Below, piece after piece: positions 43,270 through 51,071 of a stretch of DNA of 64,000 nt. The translations under genes and the position numbers were made by a program. The DNA is from UBA2336 sp964404445 (lineage in GTDB: Bacteria > Bacteroidota > Bacteroidia > Cytophagales > Cyclobacteriaceae). Under the pieces are notes generated by a model, which did not search any database, had not been told where the DNA came from, and worked only from the letters and a program-made list of their open reading frames with translations. The stretch lies in contig CAYOJW010000003.1 of the NCBI GenBank assembly GCA_964404445.1, positions 248,001-312,000 of the forward strand, written 5' to 3'. Position 1 is the stretch's first letter, and the number at the start of each line of letters is the position of its first letter.

Positions 43270-45096
43270 TTATGCAGTAACCAACAGTTTTTCCAAAAAT
43301 GTTTGCCACGCATTTTTCAAAGTATGTTCTGCTTCTGAAATACCGGCTTCTACTTTTTCCTTCATGGAACTAAATTCATCATCCAGGGTTTCCGTAACTT
43401 TTCGGTAGTATTGGATACCCTCATGCAGATTGTTGTAAAAGGTTTCCACGAATGTTTTACTTTTTTGATCGGCCAGCGACCGGATTTCCTCAAGTAACCC
43501 CAACCAATAATCAACATAAAGTGTAAGCTCCTTAACAAACATGTGCGGCCGGTCGGTTCGTGCAATAACATTATCTCTGCCGTACACATGATCTACCATG
43601 GTTTGTAAGGAAACGATCCGGTTATAATAGGCCAGGTTAGGCCCTGGGCAAATATTGGCGCCCGACAGGTGCTTGAAGGGTTTCAGGTTATAGGCGGTAA
43701 CTGCCGAATTGCTCAGGCCTACACACAAACACTCTTTATCTACTATAACACTCAGTTGTTGCTGGTAATCGGCTTCCGGTAAGTTCAGGGTTTGCAATTG
43801 TTCAATTTTTCTTTTCTGATAGGTACGCGATGCGGTGCATAACGACTTTTCTCCAAACTCCGTATTCATGGCCAGGTATTTCTCTGTACACGGGCTGCCC
43901 GGTTTACCTTTTTGAATGGCCTTTAACCGTTCGGTCTCGGCAGCAGAACCTTTCAGGTAATGAAAACGAACCCCAAGGGGTGATTTGTGACTTAGTATAA
44001 TATCACTTTCCGATGCGCCACAAAGTTTTTGTAGGGTGTCGTTATCTACCGTAGTGGCTTCGGGTACAAGCAGGAAAGGTGTACCCCAACCCGTTCCGTC
44101 AACCTGGTAGTGGGTACGAAGGAAACGATCTTCTTCATGCGTACCAATGCCACCCTGTACGGTTATTTTCAGGTTATGTGGTTGCGGCAGAACAACCTTA
44201 TTCTTCTGTCGAAGGGTATCTGCATAGATCTGATGCATGGCACTGTGTAACTCTTCTCTTTTTATTTTAAATTCTTCCAAAATCGGTCCTAACAAAAATC
44301 CATCTGTGGCAAACGCATGTCCCCCGCAATTCAATCCCGATTCAATTCTGAATTCGCTTACCCACAGCCCTTTCTTGGCCAACATTTTTCCCTGGATGAG
44401 CGCAGATCGAAAATCAGAAACCTTTACAACAATTTTTTTATGAAAAACACCCTGCTCATCGGCATCAAATGCTGTGAGCTTTTCCATGTAGCCAAATAAC
44501 CGTGGGTTCATGCCAGCCGAAAGAACAACAGACGAATGTGCCAGATTACTATGGGCATACCCCCGCAACGCGGTTACCGCATCCGATCCATCCTCAACCA
44601 ACGATCCGTCTTTCCGGTAACTGTTCCGGTCGAGCTTGGTCATGATGTTAACATCAATGGTTCCCGGTACAACATACTGCCTCAGCCGATCCTGAAGTTT
44701 ATTTTTCTGTTGGCCTTCGGGTAATTGCACCATGCTGGTAAATATCCGTTTTACCGAACTTGATTCCGGTAAGAGTTTAAAGTAACGATCGATCTCCGAA
44801 TCTTTATTGAAAGGAGCCTGTCTCACCCGTTTTACATTTTGCTGAACCATGCGGTTAACTAAGTTGAGGTAATCGGTAATGCGCTTAGCACGGCAATCAG
44901 GTTCCTGAGCGGTAATGGGTGCATACGGTTCCTGAAGCAAGGTGTAGTAATGCGCACGCATTTTCTCAATCAGGTTATCCTGCACGATGGATATTACCGA
45001 GTTGATGCCCAAGTGTGCGACTTTAACGGGGGTATCGATGGTGTAGGCTAAACCCATTACCGGGATGTGAAACGTGTGTTCGGATGTGTGAATCAT
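43270..45096 (-). CDS. Uncharacterised 608-residue cysteine-rich protein, possible FMN-dependent TIM barrel
   Basis: I do not recognise a characterised family. The N-terminus IPVMGLAYTIDTPVKVAHLGINSVISIVQDNL looks like the beta1 region of nitronate-monooxygenase or FabK-like barrels, and VQGGIGTHEEDRF (313-325) with GTGWGTPFLLVPEATTV resembles their flavin-phosphate-binding GGIG end. Residues around 257 (NCGGHAF) and a set in the last third (C403, C420, C456, C458, C483) could hold an iron-sulphur cluster. The tail (540-608) is coiled-coil-like. The start at 45096 is 14 bases from a 36-bp palindrome. It stands upstream of an Rrf2 gene. A role in nitrosative or oxidative stress is inference only. 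Confidence 0.7.
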   Translation of the reverse strand: MIHTSEHTFHIPVMGLAYTIDTPVKVAHLGINSVISIVQDNLIEKMRAHYYTLLQEPYAPITAQEPDCRAKRITDYLNLVNRMVQQNVKRVRQAPFNKDSEIDRYFKLLPESSSVKRIFTSMVQLPEGQQKNKLQDRLRQYVVPGTIDVNIMTKLDRNSYRKDGSLVEDGSDAVTALRGYAHSNLAHSSVVLSAGMNPRLFGYMEKLTAFDADEQGVFHKKIVVKVSDFRSALIQGKMLAKKGLWVSEFRIESGLNCGGHAFATDGFLLGPILEEFKIKREELHSAMHQIYADTLRQKNKVVLPQPHNLKITVQGGIGTHEEDRFLRTHYQVDGTGWGTPFLLVPEATTVDNDTLQKLCGASESDIILSHKSPLGVRFHYLKGSAAETERLKAIQKGKPGSPCTEKYLAMNTEFGEKSLCTASRTYQKRKIEQLQTLNLPEADYQQQLSVIVDKECLCVGLSNSAVTAYNLKPFKHLSGANICPGPNLAYYNRIVSLQTMVDHVYGRDNVIARTDRPHMFVKELTLYVDYWLGLLEEIRSLADQKSKTFVETFYNNLHEGIQYYRKVTETLDDEFSSMKEKVEAGISEAEHTLKNAWQTFLEKLLVTA

Positions 45097-45109
45097 GGCC
45101 GTAAAAATA

Positions 45110-45145
45110 AATTAAATAAAAGATATTTTTATCTTTTATTTAATT
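45110..45145. promoter_or_regulatory. 36-bp perfect AT-rich palindrome, probable Rrf2 operator
   Basis: Arms of 16 bases (core ATTAAATAAAAGATA and TATCTTTTATTTAAT) flank a TTTT spacer. It ends 13 bases upstream of the 608-residue gene start and faces the divergent GH25 gene. Symmetry and position fit a dimeric repressor site; the adjacent Rrf2 protein is the obvious candidate. A terminator is unlikely because it precedes a gene start. Confidence 0.65.
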
Positions 45146-45339
45146 ATTGTTGTAACCCAAACGAATAGTAGTGTGGTAGGCAGGTTATATGAAATTAGTG
45201 AATCTGCCTTCTGGATACCTTGAAACAAGGTTGAAAAGATAGATGATTAAGTGCCTGCAAAACTGGCAGAAAAATGGCCTACTGTTTTTTTATGCGTAAC
45301 AAGTAATATCGTGTTATTTTTACGACAAGTTTTTACACT

Positions 45340-46065
45340 ATGATAAACCGGTACTTACTTGTAGGTTTTATTGCGGCTGTTATTACGCTGTCAGTTTTTA
45401 TGTTCAGGGCACTTGTTTATCAGGGGGCTGTTCAGCTAAATCATCCCGATAAAAAGGAATTTCCATTGGCGGGCATTGATATTTCGCACCATCAGCGAAG
45501 AATCGACTGGCTGGAAATCCGTAAGCTCGGGCTGTCGTTTGTGGTTATTAAGGCAACCGAGGGCGCTACCTATAAAGATTCGTTGTTCCATTATAACTAT
45601 AAAACCAGCAAGGCCGAAGGCTATAAAACAGGTGCATATCATTTTTACAGGTTTTGCAGGGGTGGTGCCGAACAGGCACAAAATTTTATCGAACAGGTTC
45701 CGGTCGATTCAACGGATTTTCCGCCCGTAGTTGATCTGGAAAAGGGTGGTAACTGCAAAACCGATTTATCGAACGAGGCGTTCATGGCCGAAATACAAAC
45801 ACACCTTGATGTGTTGGAGAAGCATTACGGTAAACGTCCAATCCTGTATGTTACGCTTGAGTTTTACCGCGAATATCTGTCAAGTGCATTGCTGGATTAT
45901 CCGCTTTGGATCAGGGACATCCGCAGAAAACCAACGCTTGAGCCGGGTCGCGAATGGGTTATCTGGCAATATGCCAATCGTGCGCGTGTGCGGGGTATCA
46001 ATAAATTTGTTGACTTAAACGTAATTAATGGCGATTCATTTGAGATATTGGAATACGTGCAGTAG
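45340..46065 (+). CDS. Glycoside hydrolase family 25 lysozyme
   Basis: A 241-residue N-acetylmuramidase with an N-terminal anchor (LLVGFIAAVITLSVFMF). The GH25 signatures are FPLAGIDISHHQRRIDW (first Asp), VVIKATEGATYKD, TGAYHFYRFCRGG, FPPVVDLEKGGN (catalytic Asp-x-Glu) and the C-terminal LWIRDI and WVIWQYANRARVRGINKFVDLN. It should cleave peptidoglycan in the periplasm. It is followed 51 bases later by a gene for a lysozyme-like protein, with a TATCTTTG element between. Confidence 0.92.
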   Translation: MINRYLLVGFIAAVITLSVFMFRALVYQGAVQLNHPDKKEFPLAGIDISHHQRRIDWLEIRKLGLSFVVIKATEGATYKDSLFHYNYKTSKAEGYKTGAYHFYRFCRGGAEQAQNFIEQVPVDSTDFPPVVDLEKGGNCKTDLSNEAFMAEIQTHLDVLEKHYGKRPILYVTLEFYREYLSSALLDYPLWIRDIRRKPTLEPGREWVIWQYANRARVRGINKFVDLNVINGDSFEILEYVQ

Positions 46066-46072
46066 TTTTTTT

Positions 46073-46080
46073 TATCTTTG
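46073..46080 (+). promoter_or_regulatory. -7 element before the lysozyme-like gene
   Basis: TATCTTTG matches TAnnTTTG. A TTG at 46048-46050 lies 22 bases upstream, slightly wide. It ends 36 bases before the TTG start. Confidence 0.45.
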
Positions 46081-46116
46081 TCGTTTAATTGTTACAGAAT
46101 TGAACCCCACTGAGTT

Positions 46117-46965
46117 TTGAGCCATACGTCCAAAACACTCAATCCGCGAACAACGTCAATTGTGCTCATGGTAGTGTTAGCGTTGCACGGACTGGCCGTT
46201 CATGCACCAGTTTTATCGCATAATAAATTTGTAATGCCTTCGGCTTTTGATGAAACCATTAAACAAATACAATCCGTAACCGTTAAGCCCGACCAGGAAG
46301 TTACATGGCGTACAATCGATCTGTTGATCTGGAAATCGGAGCGCGATGACAGCCATCTGTTGCGAAAGAAGGCCGAGTTTGTGGAAGCATACATGCCTGT
46401 AATCCGGCAGGCAGCCGATGCAAATGATATTCCGGCCATACTGTTGGCGGGCATCGCCTGGCGCGAGTTCGGTGGCGACCCGATGTGGATTGATGATGTT
46501 GCGTACCGGTTCCGGTTGTTCGACCACGCTGGCGATGCGTACATGATTAACACTACGCTTACCAAAAAACAAGAGCAAACATCGTTTGGAAATTTAAGCA
46601 TACAGGTGAGGCGTGCGGCACAGGCATTAGGTTTTGATTATGATGAATTACCCGGGCATCAACACGAGCAACTTATTAAAATGCTGAAAGACCCTGTGCA
46701 GAATATTTTTATTGCCGCGAAGCACATTGCCGATATGCGGGATATTGATTTTTACGGGAAACCGGCATCGGCTTTAACGAACGATGAACTTAAAATCATT
46801 ACCAGCCGGTATCATTTAGGGCCAGATTATTCGCTTGAGCAAGTTCAGGCCAATGCCGCGTATGGCGAGAATGTACTCAGGCGGTACAAACAATTAGCCA
46901 CGCTGATTGACCCACAACCTGAGCCAGACCACGCATTGCTGGCAAAGCATACGCCCGCTTTATAA
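46117..46965 (+). CDS. Exported lysozyme-like (transglycosylase-fold) protein
   Basis: A 282-residue protein. A signal or anchor segment (TSIVLMVVLALHGLAVHA) precedes a helical domain with ANDIPAILLAGIAWREFGGDPMW, where the glutamate in WREFGG occupies the place of the catalytic acid of SLT and lysozyme-like folds. ITSRYHLGPDYSLEQVQANAAYGENVLRRY resembles their C-terminal helices. The start is TTG at 46117; an ATG at 46168 would shorten the leader. It lies directly after a GH25 lysozyme, so cell-wall turnover is the likely theme, but the domain assignment is only by pattern. Confidence 0.65.
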   Translation: MSHTSKTLNPRTTSIVLMVVLALHGLAVHAPVLSHNKFVMPSAFDETIKQIQSVTVKPDQEVTWRTIDLLIWKSERDDSHLLRKKAEFVEAYMPVIRQAADANDIPAILLAGIAWREFGGDPMWIDDVAYRFRLFDHAGDAYMINTTLTKKQEQTSFGNLSIQVRRAAQALGFDYDELPGHQHEQLIKMLKDPVQNIFIAAKHIADMRDIDFYGKPASALTNDELKIITSRYHLGPDYSLEQVQANAAYGENVLRRYKQLATLIDPQPEPDHALLAKHTPAL

Positions 46966-46974
46966 CTGAATGGC

Positions 46975-47211
46975 TTATTGCAACAATTCGTACCGGGCTT
47001 TCCCCAGAAGGGTGAACTCTACAATAATTTTATGCTGATTGAAATTTGAATAGAGCAATTTTACGAGGTCGAGGTTTTGAATGTGATTAGCAAGCTGAAA
47101 TCCATCTTCAAACTGTTCGGGTGTGTAAGCCAGTATTTCCAGAACATTTCCATTTCCGCCACGGTCGCCCAAACCTTTAATAAGTTTTGATATGTGTTCT
47201 TCGTAAGCCAT
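46975..47211 (-). CDS. Small conserved-looking protein of unknown function
   Basis: A 78-residue protein: MAYEEHISKLIKGLGDRGGNGNVLEILAYTPEQF and VKLLYSNFNQHKIIVEFTLLGKARYELL. No signal peptide or membrane segment. The balanced composition and complete frame favour a real gene over the overlapping alternative frame 47061..47288. It is convergent with the lysozyme-like gene, nine bases away, and lies downstream of a hairpin that ends the coiled-coil lipoprotein transcript. I do not recognise it. Confidence 0.55.
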   Translation of the reverse strand: MAYEEHISKLIKGLGDRGGNGNVLEILAYTPEQFEDGFQLANHIQNLDLVKLLYSNFNQHKIIVEFTLLGKARYELLQ

Positions 47212-47265
47212 AGCGCGTTGTTATACCGTGCGAATATACGGTTTGCCCGCCAGCTAACGAAACAG

Positions 47266-47298
47266 AAAAGCCCGTTCGCTATCAGCAAACGGGCTTTT
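47266..47298 (-). terminator. Intrinsic terminator of the coiled-coil lipoprotein gene
   Basis: AAAAGCCCGTT and AACGGGCTTTT form an 11-pair stem with an 11-base loop, about 27 bases past the gene stop. The A/T arms let it work in both directions. Confidence 0.75.
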
Positions 47299-47324
47299 CA
47301 TTACCTAAACCTAACCTGATTTTT

Positions 47325-48068
47325 TTAGCTTAAATCTTTTTCAAGTGCATCGATTTTTGGTTGTGCTTCGCTTTTACCTAACGAAAGCGATATTTTGTAG
47401 AGTTCAAGCGCTTCGCGTTTAGCTTCTTTCTTTCTGCGCGGAGCGAAGTTGGTACGTTCGGCAACTTTTTCCATGGCCTTGGCCTGATCGAAATATAAAT
47501 TGGCGGTGCTTACTTTGTTTTGCTCGTTGGTATCTTTCATCAGCGTTTCTAACGAGGTGATGTCGCTTTCGCGTATGCGGATAACATCATCTTTGGCCAA
47601 TAGTGTCGAATCTTTTTGGGCGATGGCGCGTGCCATGGTTTCATTGTCGCTGCGGAACCTCGCCACTTCTAATTGCAATGCCGCAATTTCCTGCTGGCGC
47701 AGTTCCAGGTCGGCCTTTAAGCGTTTTACAGAAGCCGATAGCCCGGCTGCCGACTTCGATTTTTTCTCAAGATCAGCAATTTTCATTTGCGTGTCTTTAA
47801 TGTATTGATTGATGTCGTTCAAACGCTCTGAATAATTGGCGTACGATGTACCCTCTACTACGTTTGCACGCAATACTTTACGGCTGGCATCGATGGAGTC
47901 GATTAATACGTTTACTTCTTTTAACTGCGATGCTTCCTGCTGGCTGGCCACGAGTTCGGTGTTCAGCGAGTCAATTTTAGACTGGAGTCTGGCTTTTTCT
48001 TTCGAGTCGCAACTAACCATGAGTGCGGCAACACTAAGGGCGAGTATTCCTGCTTTGATTGTTTTCAT
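47325..48068 (-). CDS. Coiled-coil lipoprotein
   Basis: A 247-residue lipoprotein: MKTIKAGILALSVAALMVSCDSKEK with a lipobox at MVSC. Most of the rest, residues 30 to 190, is coiled coil with a LxxxxxxL-type spacing (LQSKIDSLNTELVASQQEASQL, LKADLELRQQEIAALQLEVARFRSDNETMARAI). The last part, RRKKEAKREALELYKISLSLGK, is basic and helical. Such proteins may act as periplasmic rods or tethers; I do not recognise a named family. It is a single gene with its own terminator. Confidence 0.75.
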   Translation of the reverse strand: MKTIKAGILALSVAALMVSCDSKEKARLQSKIDSLNTELVASQQEASQLKEVNVLIDSIDASRKVLRANVVEGTSYANYSERLNDINQYIKDTQMKIADLEKKSKSAAGLSASVKRLKADLELRQQEIAALQLEVARFRSDNETMARAIAQKDSTLLAKDDVIRIRESDITSLETLMKDTNEQNKVSTANLYFDQAKAMEKVAERTNFAPRRKKEAKREALELYKISLSLGKSEAQPKIDALEKDLS

Positions 48069-48328
48069 AACGGTTTATTTTTTACCTGTACTATTTCGAT
48101 TTTGATGCCAATACGATTAACAGTGCTGGTAATACCTAAAAACAGGGTTGGATGGCTGTATCGGCCGGAAATGGCCTTTGTAGCAACACGTTCGTTGTGG
48201 AATTTATTCCTCAATCATTCCACACTTTCACTTTGCTGTTTCCACAAGTCCGTGTAAACGGTAACGAAAAAATACTGTTTTGTGTGGTAGTTTAATTGCC
48301 TGAACTTGCTAAACTAAATCCTTTGTAT

Positions 48329-48541
48329 ATGAAAATGTTTGGAATTATCCTGATCGTTGTCGGTGGACTGATGACGGTGTTTACCGGTTTTAATGTGATC
48401 ACTAAAAAGGAAGTGGTTGATTTGGGCGCTGTTGAAATCAATAAGAAAGAAAAGACTCCCATTTACTGGTCGCCTGTAACGGGTGGTATTGTGCTGGCAG
48501 CCGGGGTAGTGGTGTTACTGGTAAGCAAAAGAAAGGGATAG
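48329..48541 (+). CDS. Small membrane protein
   Basis: A 70-residue protein with two hydrophobic spans: FGIILIVVGGLMTVFTGF and IYWSPVTGGIVLAAGVVVLLVS, ending in SKRKG. The start is the ATG at 48329; a TTG frame extension to 48296 is possible. The linker (TKKEVVDLGAVEINKKEK) is charged. It resembles small inner-membrane proteins of the DUF3185 type, function unknown. Confidence 0.6.
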   Translation: MKMFGIILIVVGGLMTVFTGFNVITKKEVVDLGAVEINKKEKTPIYWSPVTGGIVLAAGVVVLLVSKRKG

Positions 48542-48661
48542 TATTTTCTTGTTTAGGATGTTCATGCCGTTACCGCCAAACAATGGCGTAACGGTATGTT
48601 CGTTATTGAGCAATCGCCTGAAGAAAAGTTTCAGTGCCTTGTTCCAACGATATAATTAAGA

Positions 48662-49231
48662 TTATTCGTTATGTTGCTCCATCTTCTGCTTGGCTTCTAC
48701 ACACCACAACAGTTCTTTTATAAACGGAGCAACACGTTTTTCGAGTGTTTGCTTATCGGACGGGTTGCCTTGTTCATCAAATAAATTGCTTACGTTGGGC
48801 ATAGGGCACATGGCGGGTACTAACCACGCCTTGATTTTGAATAACGTAAACGCCAGCGATGTGATTACCTGCGTGCCGCCAAACACACCATTCGAAACCG
48901 TTGAAATGGCAATGGGTTTTCTGTGCCATTCGGCATATAATAAATCGATGGCATTTTTTAAACTGCCCGGGTAACCGCCATTGTACTCGGGTGTAACAAT
49001 GATTACGCCATCGGCAGCTTTTATTTTTTCAGCGAATTCGACCGTTTCGGGTAATGGATTTTTCTGATAGCTGAGCCGTTCGTCAAATACCGGAAAGTTG
49101 TAGGTTTTCAGGTCGAGTATTTCTGCGGAAGAAAATTTATTTTGTTCAAGATAGTTTTTAAAATAAAGCGCTACGCGGTGGCTTGCGCGCCCGGTACGAA
49201 CACTCGAAGACAGAATGGCGATGTGTGGCAT
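48662..49231 (-). CDS. NADPH-dependent FMN reductase (flavodoxin-like oxidoreductase)
   Basis: A 189-residue cytosolic flavoenzyme. The N-terminal ILSSSVRTGRASHRVALYF is the flavin-phosphate loop. PEYNGGYPGSLKNAIDLLYAEW is the FMN_red family signature that contacts the isoalloxazine. Relatives include ChrR and azoreductase-like quinone reductases. It stands alone on the minus strand, next to the MoxR operon end. Substrate unclear. Confidence 0.88.
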   Translation of the reverse strand: MPHIAILSSSVRTGRASHRVALYFKNYLEQNKFSSAEILDLKTYNFPVFDERLSYQKNPLPETVEFAEKIKAADGVIIVTPEYNGGYPGSLKNAIDLLYAEWHRKPIAISTVSNGVFGGTQVITSLAFTLFKIKAWLVPAMCPMPNVSNLFDEQGNPSDKQTLEKRVAPFIKELLWCVEAKQKMEQHNE

Positions 49232-49310
49232 AGTAAAATTAACTTAGTGAAGTGCTAAGTTTCTCATTTTTTTTGATTTCAAAAATAAATCCTGGAAGAA
49301 ATCCGTAAAT

Positions 49311-51071
49311 CTATAATTTAGGCGACAACCACAAAAAACCTGCAGCTATCAGAAAGGCTAAGTAAAACACAATCGGGCGAACAGGTTGATATACGATGTG
49401 TTGTGTGGCGGGTTTGAGTGAACCGGATAATTTTGCTAACTGGCTTTGCTGTTGTGCAATGCGCATAGCCCCCCACTCGCTGTCTGCACAAACAAACCAT
49501 GTGTATTCGCGGTGCCCGTCAGTATCTTCTATTGTATGCCATCCTTCATTGCCTGCCCAAACATTGGAATGCCACAGGTTTTGAATTTCTTGATCTTCCA
49601 TGAGTGGAAGATCAAGACTATCCAGCCTTAGCGTAGGTTTACTTTCGGACGATAAAATATCGAAGGCAACAGGCTCATCGGTATAAACCGGAAAAGGTGT
49701 TTTACGTTGTACGGAGTAATTTTGTAACGCTTCACGTGCATTTTGCGTTAGCAGATCAGCCCAAATACCGGCATATAGTTCGGGGTTACCGGCTAATTGC
49801 AGACGATAGGTATCAGTTAGTAATTGAAAACCGATTTTACCTAAACCAACAGACTGATAACCGGTAATTATTCGTTGCGATGGCTCGGTTAGTATAGGAA
49901 CTAATTTTTGTTGAGATGTAACAGTAATTGCTTTGGCAGGATATTTTATTTTTTGCGTATTGACTGTAATCCGGGCTGTATCATGTTTAACGGCCGTTGT
50001 GGTTATGGAAAGAAAGTTTTTGGTGTTCGTGGATAGATCCGAGTCAATCAGGGTAATTAACCCTAATCCGTTAAATACAGCCTGTTTCAGTTCGCGCTGT
50101 TGCTGACCGGTAAGTGAGGCAAGGGTAGCGGCAGGAGCAATTACGAGATCAAAACCTCCAAGACGTTTAGCGTCAAGTACGTCTAAGTTTCTCTTGCTCA
50201 TGTTTACAAACGCTGTCCGGTATTTGTTTTTCGATATGCCGGTACGCAATGCGATTTGGTGTTTATCTATTTCCAAGTAGTTTTTCAGAAAGCGTGTTTC
50301 GGCCGTAGGGTAATCGTTTAGTATTAAAATGGATAACGGTTTTTGGGGCGCAACTACTAAGGGCACGCGCTCGTGGTACACGGTGTTGCCTGAACTGTCG
50401 TGTGCGGATAAGGTATAAAGAACAGTGCCTTCGGTTTTTGGAGTAAACGATAATGAAAACGTGGTAGAAGTATTCGGTTTTACATACACCGAATCTTCCG
50501 TAACCGATGGCCCGGTAAGTTTTAGGTGATACGTTTTAGCGTAAGCATTGAAGCTGCCGGTGATAAAATTTTTCTTATGGATATAATATTTCTGTTGTTG
50601 ATTGGCGATATACGTGAAACCTTCGGGCAGAGTAGAAGGGAAATATCGGAAAGCCGATGTGTCAAGGTAGGGAATGGCGTAGGGTGGTAAACCATCGCCT
50701 AATAAAAATATATTTCCGTTAAGCGAACTGAGGTCGCGATAGTTTTTGAGTGTTGTCGCTTTCGGATGGCGCAATGTATCGGATAGCGTGTATAACTGAC
50801 TGGTAGGATGTTGTTCGGTTAAGCTATCGAGTATGTGCTGATCGAAGTTGTGGGTAAGAATAATATAGTTGGTTGTTTTATGTACTTTTAATGCGGGTTT
50901 GGTTAACAGTCCGGTCAAAGCAAGCAAGGCTATGAATAATGCCACAAGACGCAGCGTATAAAATTTTTGTTTTCGTTTTGTTTCTAACCATACCAAAATG
51001 AAAAATAACAGCAGTGCACCAACGGTGATCCAGACAAGCGAAAATTCTGTTTCGAAACGCATCACATTCAT
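49311..51071 (-). CDS. Membrane protein with GATase-like core, last gene of the MoxR operon
   Basis: A 586-residue membrane protein with two N-terminal spans (VWITVGALLLFFILVWLE; LRLVALFIALLALTGLLT) and one C-terminal span (IVFYLAFLIAAGFLWL). The large periplasmic-facing middle has a beta-rich part (EDSVYVKPNTSTTFSLSFTPKTEGTVLYTLSAHD) and then a Rossmann-like stretch (SILILNDYPTAETRFLKNYL ... GGFDLVIAPAATLASLTGQQQRELKQAVFNGLGLITLI) of the type found in class I glutamine amidotransferase-like domains of BatA-linked proteins. Its start overlaps the stop of the DUF4175 gene in ATGA. The role of this family is not known. Confidence 0.7.
   Translation of the reverse strand: MNVMRFETEFSLVWITVGALLLFFILVWLETKRKQKFYTLRLVALFIALLALTGLLTKPALKVHKTTNYIILTHNFDQHILDSLTEQHPTSQLYTLSDTLRHPKATTLKNYRDLSSLNGNIFLLGDGLPPYAIPYLDTSAFRYFPSTLPEGFTYIANQQQKYYIHKKNFITGSFNAYAKTYHLKLTGPSVTEDSVYVKPNTSTTFSLSFTPKTEGTVLYTLSAHDSSGNTVYHERVPLVVAPQKPLSILILNDYPTAETRFLKNYLEIDKHQIALRTGISKNKYRTAFVNMSKRNLDVLDAKRLGGFDLVIAPAATLASLTGQQQRELKQAVFNGLGLITLIDSDLSTNTKNFLSITTTAVKHDTARITVNTQKIKYPAKAITVTSQQKLVPILTEPSQRIITGYQSVGLGKIGFQLLTDTYRLQLAGNPELYAGIWADLLTQNAREALQNYSVQRKTPFPVYTDEPVAFDILSSESKPTLRLDSLDLPLMEDQEIQNLWHSNVWAGNEGWHTIEDTDGHREYTWFVCADSEWGAMRIAQQQSQLAKLSGSLKPATQHIVYQPVRPIVFYLAFLIAAGFLWLSPKL

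Noticed and set aside
47061..47288. 75-codon frame overlapping the small 78-residue gene
   Set aside because: Overlaps the better-composed 46975..47211 frame and extends into the terminator; only one can be real.
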